64,000 bases of DNA from CBDBUR01 sp965209065 (GTDB lineage Bacteria; Pseudomonadota; Alphaproteobacteria; JAPOUT01; G958296285): positions 1,178,001 through 1,242,000 of the forward strand of contig OZ242373.1 in NCBI GenBank assembly GCA_965209065.1, in the 5' to 3' direction. Under the pieces are notes generated by a model. The model had not been told where the DNA came from, did no database searches, and was given only the letters and a program-made list of their open reading frames with translations. Position 1 is the stretch's first letter. Each line of letters begins with the position of its first letter. Made by a program: the position numbers and the translations under genes. Below are positions 25,984-34,874 of this stretch, in pieces.

Positions 25984-28900
25984 AAGGTGAAGGTGGCGGG
26001 CGCTGTGCTATCCGCCGCATAGACTGCGCTATCGCCATTTTGCTCTAGCAGAACCGCGGCGGCGGTGATGGTCGGCAACACGCTGGCGGTGGCGGTGAAA
26101 GCAATCACGCCAGTGACGGAATCGCCCCGTCCGGCCAATATATCAAATCCCCCTGAGCCTAAATTGAAGCCGCCTTGAAGCGTGATGTTTTGTGAAGCGT
26201 CAAGCGTGAGCTTATTATTAGAAGCAGTGCCTGCTGTGGGCGAAATGAGCGTGATGTTATCAGCCCGAATGGTGGTTTGCTTATCTATGGCGAAGTTTAG
26301 CGCGGCGGTTAGTGTAATCGTGATGTTATGGAACGTAGCGGACTCTTTTACCTCCAGCGTTCCGCCGAGCGTGAGATTGCCTGCTTTAATATCGGTTGCT
26401 TGAGGAAAGAAAATGTTGCCGCTACCAGCAATAAGCGTGAGGTCGTCGCTATCGCCAATGACGTTGAAATTAACATAAAACGCGCCGATGGTAATATCGT
26501 TTGAAGCATCTAGCGTAATGCTGCCGCCCGACCGAAAGCCAGCGTGGGCGGCGGTGTCACTCATAGAGCTTGGGTTAATGTTAATATCATTGGCTTTGAT
26601 GACGGCAGGGTCGGCGCTGTTGTCCGCGTCCGCGCCAACAATAGCTATCGCGCTGAGCGTGAGATTACCGCGCGGGAGGTTTGGGTTATCATCATCGCCG
26701 AGATTGATGCTCGCTATATCGCGGATAGAGCTCTTGGCTGCTTTAAGCGTGAGGTTTCTGCCAGCGGCAGCCATCCACGCGGCATAGCCTAGATAGAGTG
26801 TGCTACTTGCAGTAGACGTGTAGGTGAGCGTGAGGTCATCGGTAAGGAAGCTGTCAGGCGCGGGAGCTTGCTCTGCAGTGCCAGCAAAGGTAAGCGCAGC
26901 ATCGCCCGTACCGATGTTGAAATCGCCGCTTAGCGTCAGCACGCCCGTTGCGATAATCGTGAGGTCTTGGTCGCTTGCCGTTGTTTGCGCGGTGGGGGAA
27001 GTGAGCGTAATATCTGCGCCGCTTATCGTGGTGGCGTTATCAAAAATTAGTTGCCCTCTTGTATCTACTATCTTTAGATTATGTTGCGTGGGTGTGCCGC
27101 TTCCTGACTCCGCCTTCACAACGCCGCTGAGCGTTAAATTTCTCACTCTAGCAATATCTGTATCTTGCGTGAAGGTTGTTGCCCCGCCAGCGATAAGCGT
27201 TAAATCAAATGGGCTAACCTCTCCCGTAAAAAAATCAATATGGCGCGCGCTAATGGTGATATTGTTCGAAGCGTTTAGCGTTAAACTCCCCGCATCAGAG
27301 CGAAAGCCCGCATTCTCACCATCGGTTGTATCGGTTGCGGTTATGCTAATGTCTTTGGCTTTTAGGATATTGTCGCCGGCTTGCAAAACAAAAAATGCCT
27401 TTGCTCTTACCGTTAAGTCGCCACGCGTTATATTGCCGCCATCATCGCCGAGGTCGATACCTGCTAGACCAACGAAACCAGTTTCAGCAATAAGCATGAG
27501 GTTTCTCCCTGCGCCCCCCATCCAATCAGCACCATTTATCTGCGCCGTTCCCGTATGGGTGAGGGTGAGGCTATCGGTCAGCAAGCTGTCAGGCGCGGGG
27601 TTTTGCGCGGTCGTGCCACCGAAAGAGAGCGCGGCATCGCCTGTGCCGATGTCGTAATCGCCGCTCATTGTCAGCGCACCCGTTGCGGTAATCGTGAGGT
27701 CTTGGTCGCTTGCGGTTGGCGTGCCGCCCGTGGCTGTGAGCGTTATATTTCCCGTGCTTATAAGCGTGGTGGTGAGAGTCGTCATTGTGCCTAGGGTCGT
27801 GGGAATGGACGCGGCTAAAAAGTTTATCGGCTGTCCTGCGCCTGAAGTAATAATCATATCACCCGCGCCGGTATCAAGCGCGCCGCCAAGTATGACTTCG
27901 CGCGAAGCGGTAATGGTGAGGGCATGCCCGCTGGCAGTGCCTTGCGTGGTGGAGATGATGCTTATATCCGCGCCCGTTATCGTGGTGGCTTCATCGGCGG
28001 CGAAGTTTATTTGCCCGGTTGCCAAAAGCGTTAAGTCGTGTTGCGTGGTTATGCTAGCTTCATTAGTTGATTGTGCCTTTATCGTGCCACTGAGGGATAA
28101 GTTGTGCGCCTCTATAATTGTATCGCCCTTGAAAATAATTTCTCCGCCAGCAGATAAAGTTAAAGAACGAGGAAGAGGTTGGGAAAGGGGGCTACCAACC
28201 TCAACGATACCTTGATGATTTGTTCTTGCAACCTCAAGGATAATATCCTCCGTAGCATTTAAGGTTAAACCTCCCCGAATAAAAACAAGTCCTAAATTAC
28301 TATTGCCAATCTTACTAGGGTCAGCCGTCATAGTAATGTTCTTAGCGGTTAAGGTAATTGACCCCTCCACCTCGAGTCTCCCCGCAAGCGCTTCGATTTG
28401 CCCCGCAAATAAGATTAAATCACGACCGGTTAAATCAATTGTTGTTGTTTCAAGGTAGATCAAGTCATTAGGAGCATTAAGGGTAAGGCTTTCAACAGCC
28501 CCTGCCATCCAAGGCTTGTATTGTAAAGTTTGAGGCTGCGTATTAAGAGGCGTGGTGAGCGCGAGCGTGAGATTGTTTGCCGTAAAACTACTCGGTGATG
28601 GCGTCCTACCGGCGCCCCCGATCTTGAAGCTGAGGAAGGCGTCCGCCGCGCCGACAGTATAGTGCCCTGACATTGTTAGCCTGTTGGTTGTGGTAAGGGT
28701 GAGGTCGTGCCCGCTTGGCGCGCCCTTAGTGGGAGAAGCAAGCGTTATGTTTTCGCCGCTTATCGTGGTTGTTTTATCATCGGCGAAGTTTATTTGCCCA
28801 CCAGCCCCTTCAATAAGCATCGCGGTGAGCGTCAAGTCGTATTGCACGGGTGTGATTCCGCTGGCTGATTCCGCCTTCACTACGCCGCCGAGCGTGATGT

Positions 28901-31373
28901 TTCTCGCTTGAATATTTGTATTTTGCGGAAAAAGAATAGCCGTGCTTGCCGCAAGCGTGAGGTCGCCGGTGCCTGTGCCTCTGGGCGTTATAATTGTGAG
29001 CGTGGTAGCACTCAGCGCGGTAGCACCCACTATGGTGAGGCTTGTGCTGTTGAGCGTCAGCGTGCCAGTGCTGGCTAACGCGCCCGACAAGGATAAGTTT
29101 CCAACAACATTTATGCTCAAGTTGGCGGAGAAAGCAGTGGTGCCATCAGTTCCCGTGCCGATGTTCGCGGCGACCAGCGTTAAGCTCCGCGCCCTTATTT
29201 CTGTAACGCTGTTAGGAAAAGTGATGTTGCCTTCGGCGGAGAGAGTAATATCCTTGTCCCCAAAATCTAATACGCCCCCGCTTATCGAGAAGCCCGCGAA
29301 CACACCCCCAGCAATTGACGAATTCGTTTCAATAAGCGCCATAATGTTTATATTGTTGCTCTCGCCAGTAAGAATAAAGGTCGGGTTGGCGAGAACGAAC
29401 CAGTCGCTCGTCGGCTGGGTGTCGCCGCCAGTGTAATAGACTAGGGGCTTGACGCTATCGGGAAGGGTGATGGTGGCGGGTGCGGCGGTGGCGAAAGCCG
29501 CGCTATCTTGCCTCATCGTTATCGCGCGCGCGGTGAGCGCGGGCTTCGTGCTGCCGGTGTTTGTGAAAATAATCTTGCCTGTGCCATCGCCACTGCCAGC
29601 CGTGAGAAACATCACCCCGCCGTTGGTGGCATGATTACCCGTATTGAAAATGCCCTGAAGCGTGATGTTGCCGCTTGCGCTAACCGTTAGGTTGTTGTTG
29701 GTGATAGTGCCTTGCGTGGTGGAGCGCAGACTTACCGCCGCGCCGCTTATGGTGGTGGCGGCATTATCAGGGAAGTTTAGGCTTCCTGTCGTCGCCGTGA
29801 GCGTTAAGTTGTGGCGCGCGCCGCTGGTTGCTTGTGCCTTTATCGTTTTGCTGAGCGTTAAATTGGTAGCGATGACCGACGTGTTTTGGCGGAATAGAAT
29901 GCTACTTCCTGCGCTAAGGGTTAGGTCGTCGAGGCTGCCTTCCACATTAAAATTAACGTGCGTTGCCTTAATGACGATATTGCCTGTGGCAGTAAGCGTC
30001 AGGTCCGCCCCGCCGCGCAAGCCGGCGTGTGCCGCTTGATTCCCTTGCACACTTGAAGTTCCCTCAAGGCTAATGTTACGCGCACTGATAGAGGTAGCAG
30101 CCGCGCCAACAACAATGGCGGCACCCTTGACGGTTAGGTCTCCCCTGTCACCGAAATTAAAGTTGCCGGTTAGCGTCAGCCTGCTCGTTGCGGTAATCGT
30201 GAGGGTTCGGTTGTTCAACTCTTCTGACACCTGACCTGAAGTAACCAATACCGCCGCGCCTGATAGGCTAGTTGTGCTCTGCGTAAGAATAATATTCGTG
30301 CTTGCGTTGATGGTGAGGTCGTGCCCGGTTATTGCTATGTTTTTCTTGATGCTAATGCTAGGCGCTTCTAGCGTTAGCGACCCATTACTTTTGTTGATAG
30401 CCTTGAGAGAAAATATCGTCACGTCCGCCACGAGTGAAACATCGCCAGGGCGATCTTCAATCGCCTTTGCCGAGAGAACAAAACCCGCCTCCGTATCCGC
30501 TGGTCCGATTGAACCATCATCCTCAATTTCGCCATCATCTTGTCCAACTTCATCGCCACTGATAATAGTGATGGAGTCGGGGTCAAGCAGAAGTTTCGCC
30601 GCTTTTATTTTCAATATATCAAACGAAGCTAAATGCTTTTTACCCGACACTTCAACAAAACCACCCTTACCATTTTTTTGGCTAGCATCTATACTTCCTT
30701 GAAAGTTCGTGCTAACGTCCGACCAAATAATAACGCGTGGCGCAGTTATGAACGCGCCCGACTCCACAATCGTTTTTTGTGAATTGGCAATTGTGCCGTT
30801 CCCTTGAAAACCACCCCCAACTAAAACTTCTTTGCTTGCCGTTAGCCGTGCCGTTGAATCAAGTTTTACTTCACCCGCACCCTCAACGATAATTCTTTGC
30901 GCCTCTATTGTGCCACCTATATTAACAACATTATTATTACTTAAACTTTGTAAATGAACCTCACCTAAAGGCGCATTGATAACCCCATTAGCTTGAACCG
31001 CACCCGCGGTGCCTGAGGCACTTGCCAGCAAACCGCCAACATTCACCACCGAGCCAGCACCAAACAAAACGCCCGCAGGATTTTCTAACGCAACTCTACC
31101 ATTCGCGTTAAGCGCGCCGTTGATATTGGTGGCACTCCCATTCCTTACCTTAATAGAAATCAGCGCCGAAGCCGAAGGTTGCACTATATTCACCACCTCA
31201 TCGGCGGCAATATCAAAACTCTCCCAGCTCGTGGCGAGAGTGTCGCTGTGCTGAATTATATTTAATGGGTTGGATAGCTCTCCGTCCCCAGCCGTGACTC
31301 TTCCCCCGCTCGGCGCGGCGAAAAGTCCAGTTGCCCCAAAAATAAGGCTTAACGCAAATATTCTAATAAACAT
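25965..31373 (-). CDS. N-terminal part of frameshifted giant filamentous-haemagglutinin-type protein
   Basis: I place the start at the ATG at 31373 (MFIRIFALSLIFG), not at the longer frame opening at 31463. It has an AGGGAG site 7 bases upstream and begins like the leftmost paralogue, and the longer version would run through the promoter. Signal peptide residues 1 to about 19 are followed by a TPS domain (ENPAGVLFGAGSVVNVGG, LLDPDSITII) and then Thr/Ala/Asn-rich beta-helix repeats with WMAGAGRNL-type motifs. The frame stops at 25965 just after APATFTL, where the other copies continue into KPRVRY. The missing rest is found in another frame at once. If the break is real, only a truncated protein without the anchor module would be made. 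Confidence 0.87.
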   Translation of the reverse strand: MFIRIFALSLIFGATGLFAAPSGGRVTAGDGELSNPLNIIQHSDTLATSWESFDIAADEVVNIVQPSASALISIKVRNGSATNINGALNANGRVALENPAGVLFGAGSVVNVGGLLASASGTAGAVQANGVINAPLGEVHLQSLSNNNVVNIGGTIEAQRIIVEGAGEVKLDSTARLTASKEVLVGGGFQGNGTIANSQKTIVESGAFITAPRVIIWSDVSTNFQGSIDASQKNGKGGFVEVSGKKHLASFDILKIKAAKLLLDPDSITIISGDEVGQDDGEIEDDGSIGPADTEAGFVLSAKAIEDRPGDVSLVADVTIFSLKAINKSNGSLTLEAPSISIKKNIAITGHDLTINASTNIILTQSTTSLSGAAVLVTSGQVSEELNNRTLTITATSRLTLTGNFNFGDRGDLTVKGAAIVVGAAATSISARNISLEGTSSVQGNQAAHAGLRGGADLTLTATGNIVIKATHVNFNVEGSLDDLTLSAGSSILFRQNTSVIATNLTLSKTIKAQATSGARHNLTLTATTGSLNFPDNAATTISGAAVSLRSTTQGTITNNNLTVSASGNITLQGIFNTGNHATNGGVMFLTAGSGDGTGKIIFTNTGSTKPALTARAITMRQDSAAFATAAPATITLPDSVKPLVYYTGGDTQPTSDWFVLANPTFILTGESNNINIMALIETNSSIAGGVFAGFSISGGVLDFGDKDITLSAEGNITFPNSVTEIRARSLTLVAANIGTGTDGTTAFSANLSINVVGNLSLSGALASTGTLTLNSTSLTIVGATALSATTLTIITPRGTGTGDLTLAASTAILFPQNTNIQARNITLGGVVKAESASGITPVQYDLTLTAMLIEGAGGQINFADDKTTTISGENITLASPTKGAPSGHDLTLTTTNRLTMSGHYTVGAADAFLSFKIGGAGRTPSPSSFTANNLTLALTTPLNTQPQTLQYKPWMAGAVESLTLNAPNDLIYLETTTIDLTGRDLILFAGQIEALAGRLEVEGSITLTAKNITMTADPSKIGNSNLGLVFIRGGLTLNATEDIILEVARTNHQGIVEVGSPLSQPLPRSLTLSAGGEIIFKGDTIIEAHNLSLSGTIKAQSTNEASITTQHDLTLLATGQINFAADEATTITGADISIISTTQGTASGHALTITASREVILGGALDTGAGDMIITSGAGQPINFLAASIPTTLGTMTTLTTTLISTGNITLTATGGTPTASDQDLTITATGALTMSGDYDIGTGDAALSFGGTTAQNPAPDSLLTDSLTLTHTGTAQINGADWMGGAGRNLMLIAETGFVGLAGIDLGDDGGNITRGDLTVRAKAFFVLQAGDNILKAKDISITATDTTDGENAGFRSDAGSLTLNASNNITISARHIDFFTGEVSPFDLTLIAGGATTFTQDTDIARVRNLTLSGVVKAESGSGTPTQHNLKIVDTRGQLIFDNATTISGADITLTSPTAQTTASDQDLTIIATGVLTLSGDFNIGTGDAALTFAGTAEQAPAPDSFLTDDLTLTYTSTASSTLYLGYAAWMAAAGRNLTLKAAKSSIRDIASINLGDDDNPNLPRGNLTLSAIAIVGADADNSADPAVIKANDININPSSMSDTAAHAGFRSGGSITLDASNDITIGAFYVNFNVIGDSDDLTLIAGSGNIFFPQATDIKAGNLTLGGTLEVKESATFHNITITLTAALNFAIDKQTTIRADNITLISPTAGTASNNKLTLDASQNITLQGGFNLGSGGFDILAGRGDSVTGVIAFTATASVLPTITAAAVLLEQNGDSAVYAADSTAPATFTLRMVTR
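25981..25986 (-). other. Single-base frameshift joining the two halves of the third adhesin gene
   Basis: On the minus strand the codon TTG of ...TFTL and the codon GCG of ANGDTLKPR share one G at 25983. Adding a single G restores TFTLANGDTLKPRVRYDG, which fits the paralogous units APATFTLSVIAKPRVRY and APATFSIANNGKPRARY. There is no slippery heptamer that would suggest programmed frameshifting. Confidence 0.8.
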
Positions 31374-31403
31374 AGAAAGCTCCCTTTTATATCTAAATCC
31401 TCT

Positions 31404-31440
31404 AGCCACTATAATAGGTATTTCTGCTTTTTTCAAGCAA
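31404..31440 (-). promoter_or_regulatory. Probable promoter of the third adhesin gene
   Basis: The minus strand has TATTAT at 31416-31411 and the shared GCTTGAAA block at 31438-31431. TTGAAA itself is only 14 bases from the -10 box, so TTGCTT (31440-31435, 18-base spacer) is the better -35. Compared with the two paralogous promoters, about 3 bases are missing from the spacer, which may weaken it. Confidence 0.5.
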
Positions 31441-31481
31441 ACAACCGCGCCCGCAATAAGCAAAGCCCGCCCTAAATCAAG

Positions 31482-31555
31482 CGTCCCCGAGAGGATTTGA
31501 ACCTCCGACCCCGAGATTAGGAATCTCGTGCTCTATCCAACTGAGCTACGGGGAC
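31482..31555 (-). tRNA. tRNA-Arg (anticodon CCU)
   Basis: Read on the minus strand, the acceptor stem GTCCCCG pairs with CGGGGAC. The D arm is GCTC-AGTTGGATA-GAGC, the anticodon stem CGAGA/TCTCG encloses the loop TTCCTAA, and the T arm GGAGG-TTCAAAT-CCTCT follows. The anticodon is CCU, decoding AGG. The discriminator base is G and CCA is not encoded. The gene lies 14 bases after carD and its 3' end faces the adhesin array. Confidence 0.97.
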
Positions 31556-31569
31556 AAAACCAAAGCAAA

Positions 31570-32220
31570 CTACTCATCAAATCTAGCAGGATCGTTTAAC
31601 GCTTGCTCCGCTTGCTCTAGAGCATCCTCATCACCTATCTTGCGCGCCGCCGCTATCTCATCAACCAAACGCGCCAAAGCTCCCTCATAGAGAAGCCGCT
31701 CGCTATAAGACTGGTCAGGCTGATGCTCGCCGCGATGTAAATCACGAACCACCTCCGACAATAACTTGATGTCTCCTGACGTTATCTTTTGATCATACTC
31801 CTGCGCACGCCGCGACCACATCGTCCGCTTTATATGCGCAGGCTGACGCAATATGTTGAAGGCGCTGTTGATAGCTCGGCTATCCGATAACTTCCGCATC
31901 CCCATCTCTTTTATATTGCTCACAGGAACCTTCAATATCATTCGCTCTTGCTTGAACTGGATAACAAAAAATTCATGCTTATACTCCGCTACCTCCTGCT
32001 CGCTTATCTCCGTTATACGACCCACACCATGAGTCGGATAAACAACATACTCATTGATACGGAAATTCGCGCGCTGACGAATAATCCCCTTCTCCTTTGG
32101 TGAGGCTTTCGGTTGGGCTTTCGTTTGCGCTTTAGATGATGCCTTCTTCTTCACAGCCTTCTTCTTGCTCTCAACCTTTTTAGCTGTAGCCTTCTTTGCC
32201 GTGCCTTTACTCTTTACCAT
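31570..32220 (-). CDS. carD: CarD/CdnL-family transcription regulator with long basic N-terminal tail
   Basis: The 216-residue protein has an RNA-polymerase-binding CarD/Mfd-type domain from about residue 50 (RINEYVVYPTHGVGRITEI) and a helical C-terminal region. Family members bind the RNA polymerase beta subunit and stabilise open promoter complexes, often at rRNA promoters. The first 45 or so residues are unusual: a Lys/Ala/Ser-rich tail (AKKATAKKVESKKKAVKKK) like histone H1 tails, which is expected to bind DNA. It lies 45 bases downstream of fdxA, a common pairing in alphaproteobacteria, and 14 bases upstream of the tRNA gene. Family assignment is firm; the role of the tail is inferred. 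Confidence 0.93.
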   Translation of the reverse strand: MVKSKGTAKKATAKKVESKKKAVKKKASSKAQTKAQPKASPKEKGIIRQRANFRINEYVVYPTHGVGRITEISEQEVAEYKHEFFVIQFKQERMILKVPVSNIKEMGMRKLSDSRAINSAFNILRQPAHIKRTMWSRRAQEYDQKITSGDIKLLSEVVRDLHRGEHQPDQSYSERLLYEGALARLVDEIAAARKIGDEDALEQAEQALNDPARFDE

Positions 32221-32265
32221 CGGTAAGCCTCCAATATGCCTATTGTGTATATGTTTGAGCGCATC

Positions 32266-32610
32266 TTAATCGCCTTCGCCCGGTTTCTCGCTGAAAAATT
32301 TCTCAAACTTCTCTTCCACTTCCTCATACTCAGCCGCATCAGCCGGCGCATCACGCTTCTGCGTGATGTTCGGCCAACGCGCAGCGTAATCCGCATTCAC
32401 CTGCAGCCACTTCTCTAAATCACTTACCTCATCAGTATCGGCGAATATCGCATCCACCGGACACTCAGGAATACACACCCCGCAGTCTATACACTCCTCA
32501 GGGTGAATCACCAGCATATTCTCCCCCTCGTAAAAACAATCCACCGGACAAACCTCAACGCAATCCATGTATTTACACATGATGCACTTATCTGTAACTA
32601 TATAGGTCAT
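32266..32610 (-). CDS. fdxA: 7Fe ferredoxin FdxA
   Basis: This 114-residue protein has the seven cysteines of the Azotobacter ferredoxin I type. C9, C17 and C50 match the [3Fe-4S] ligands and C21, C40, C43 and C46 the [4Fe-4S] ligands, all shifted by one residue from the classic numbering. C12 is an additional cysteine. The acidic C-terminal extension (EYEEVEEKFEKFF) is usual for the family. It acts as a small electron carrier in the cytoplasm; the partner enzymes are not shown by the context. The gene starts 9 bases after the MMPL transporter gene and precedes carD, so it may be read from the upstream envelope-gene promoter as well as its own. Confidence 0.95.
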   Translation of the reverse strand: MTYIVTDKCIMCKYMDCVEVCPVDCFYEGENMLVIHPEECIDCGVCIPECPVDAIFADTDEVSDLEKWLQVNADYAARWPNITQKRDAPADAAEYEEVEEKFEKFFSEKPGEGD

Positions 32611-32619
32611 CGCGCCATT

Positions 32620-34857
32620 CTACTCCCCCTCACCCCAAAAAGCAATAAGCGCAGGCAAAAATAATATCGAGGAAAGTAAATCTATCAACAAACCAACCAT
32701 AACCCACGTCCCAAATTTTACCATCAAAGCTAAATCCGAAAATAGAAAAATCACTAAGCCCAAACAAAATAATACCGACGTTAAAATAATCGGCGCGCCC
32801 GTAATAAAAAAAGCGACCCCGCGCGCGTCATACCCCGATAACCCCTCCTCCCGCGACTTCTTAAAACGATGCAGAAAATGAATAGAGTCATCTACCATTA
32901 AACCCAAAGTTATCGACGCTACCAAAACCATCACCACATCAAAATGAACCCCCAACCACGCTATCATGCCTAGCAATATCCCTATCGATACAAAATTAGA
33001 CAAAAAACCTAGCGAACCCAAACGCAAACCAAAAATAAACAAAAAGATAAAAAATATGATCCCCAGCGTTAAGGCTAAACTTGAAAGTTGCGTCTCTAAA
33101 ACCTCCTGACCCAAAGCAGACATAAAAATATTGAAGCCAGTTAAAATAATTTCACCGCTTCTTCTGTCAGAACCAATAATCGCCTCCATCTCCTTGACCG
33201 TCTCTTCAATTTCCTCCGAACTTAAATCAGGCGTCCTTAAATGAATGCGACTCGCACTATAATCAAAATTTACATAGGGCGACAAAATATCGTCTTTAGA
33301 CTCACTGCGCGACAACTCTAAAAATAATAACTCCTGCGCTAACTGGCTGTCGCTGTTGGGAAGCGCCGCCTTACCAGTAAATGCCTTGTGCGCTAAACCA
33401 ATAGGAATATCCATCGTCTCGATATAATTTACGTGCGCATGCTTGGAAAGCTTGTCGGTTAAAAGCAAAATGTCATTGAACGCGTCAAGCTGCTTGAACT
33501 TGTCTTGCTCCTCGTGTTTGATAATCAGGTCTATCGCTCCCGAACCACCTAAATGCGCATCTGCTAACGCAAAATCTTGCCTTATTTGACTCTCCGCCTT
33601 GAAGAAAACTTCCAAAAAATTCGTCTCTGTAGAAAAACGCACCAGCCCTAACATGAAAAATAACACTAACCCTAAACCTATAAAACTAATCTCCTTCTTA
33701 TACTTCTCGCTCGCTCTATGAAAAAATAAAGCGACCCGCTGCAGAAACGTGTTCCCATTATTATCTGCATTTTGAGACGCACCCACCTGCCAGTAAGGTA
33801 AAAGCCAAAAGCTCGTCATCACCGATAAGTAAATTAAAATTAACGTCACAATCGCGTCCCAACCAAAATTCTCTAACGGCAACAAGCCGGCAAAAATAAA
33901 AGAACCCGTGCCTATCGCCGTTGTTGCGTTGGCAAGCAAGCACGGCTTCCACATATAAAAAAGCGTGTGAGTCCTATCCGTTTGCGGCTGATTCTTCTGG
34001 TAAAAAATAATATGAAGCCCATGCGCTATCGCTATAATCGCCGCAAGCACCGGCAATATAATAGAAACCACGCTCATCTCGTGACCCAAAACCACCATAG
34101 ACGAAAGCGCACCAAATACACAAAGACCCGCTACACTTAAAACAAAAAGACTCGGTAGAAACTTGCCTAGCACCAACCATAAAAAAGCACCCAAAATAAG
34201 AATAGCGCCCCCCAATAAAAAAGGAAGTGCCGACTGCGTTTGACTATTCATCTCGTTCTTTAACGCCGCCTTAGCAATAAAATGATACTCTTGCCCCGCC
34301 TGATAACCCTGATAATTCAACACCGCGCGCACTTTATCAATCACACGCGCGCGCTTTTGCGCGTCCCCGCGCGTATCTAAACGCAGATGCAACGCGCCAA
34401 CCTTATGCTCTAAAGATAAAAGACGACCATAATAAGGACTCTTGTCAAACGCCTGCTTGTAAGCTTCTAGAGTCGGAAAGGCGCCGCGCTGATGCGCCTT
34501 GCCAAAACTTTCAGCCAACACAACACCCTTATTATCCACAATGCGCTGCGCCGACAAAGCCGAACGATGAGAAATTAAATCCCTCCCCAAATAAAGCACG
34601 AGCGCTTCTTCTAGCTTGGAAAGCTTCTTTAAGTTTTGCGCGGTGAAAAAGCCGTTCGGAAATTGTAGCCCCACGACCAAATCATCGCCTGGGGCAAATT
34701 CATCGCTTAAATAATTTAGATTCATCTCTTGCGGATGTTCGGGCGGTAGCCAGTTATCATTATTGATGCTCAACCACCAGGCCGGCACAAGCAAAACCGC
34801 TAAAAGCAAAATGACATATAAACTGAAATAATATCTATTGCGAAAAATGTTAAACAT
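32620..34857 (-). CDS. MMPL-type RND transporter (inner membrane)
   Basis: The 745-residue protein has one N-terminal membrane helix, a large periplasmic loop, a block of about five helices (around 210-360), a second loop, and a last block of helices (around 590-740). This is the duplicated plan of RND proteins of the MMPL family. The GLMVDDSIHFLHRFK segment near the end is typical. At 745 residues it is far shorter than AcrB-type drug pumps (about 1,040), and the family commonly moves lipids or hydrophobic compounds. It lies 17 bases after an outer-membrane barrel gene and close to a LolA-like gene. That arrangement points to lipid or lipoprotein traffic between the membranes. The substrate is unknown. 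Confidence 0.88.
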   Translation of the reverse strand: MFNIFRNRYYFSLYVILLLAVLLVPAWWLSINNDNWLPPEHPQEMNLNYLSDEFAPGDDLVVGLQFPNGFFTAQNLKKLSKLEEALVLYLGRDLISHRSALSAQRIVDNKGVVLAESFGKAHQRGAFPTLEAYKQAFDKSPYYGRLLSLEHKVGALHLRLDTRGDAQKRARVIDKVRAVLNYQGYQAGQEYHFIAKAALKNEMNSQTQSALPFLLGGAILILGAFLWLVLGKFLPSLFVLSVAGLCVFGALSSMVVLGHEMSVVSIILPVLAAIIAIAHGLHIIFYQKNQPQTDRTHTLFYMWKPCLLANATTAIGTGSFIFAGLLPLENFGWDAIVTLILIYLSVMTSFWLLPYWQVGASQNADNNGNTFLQRVALFFHRASEKYKKEISFIGLGLVLFFMLGLVRFSTETNFLEVFFKAESQIRQDFALADAHLGGSGAIDLIIKHEEQDKFKQLDAFNDILLLTDKLSKHAHVNYIETMDIPIGLAHKAFTGKAALPNSDSQLAQELLFLELSRSESKDDILSPYVNFDYSASRIHLRTPDLSSEEIEETVKEMEAIIGSDRRSGEIILTGFNIFMSALGQEVLETQLSSLALTLGIIFFIFLFIFGLRLGSLGFLSNFVSIGILLGMIAWLGVHFDVVMVLVASITLGLMVDDSIHFLHRFKKSREEGLSGYDARGVAFFITGAPIILTSVLFCLGLVIFLFSDLALMVKFGTWVMVGLLIDLLSSILFLPALIAFWGEGE

Positions 34858-34874
34858 AAATAATTCGCTTTACA

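Noticed and set aside
21535..31373. Two separate adhesin genes at 21535-25956 and 25965-31373
   Set aside because: The second frame lacks a signal peptide, TPS domain and ribosome site, and starts mid-repeat exactly where the first one stops. One added base joins them.
31374..31463. N-terminal extension of 30 residues on the third adhesin
   Set aside because: It would be coded across the promoter and ribosome site, is followed by the normal MFIRIF start, and would spoil the signal peptide.
32620..34857. AcrB-like multidrug efflux pump
   Set aside because: The length (745) and motifs fit MMPL, and there is no membrane fusion protein gene or TolC-type gene nearby.
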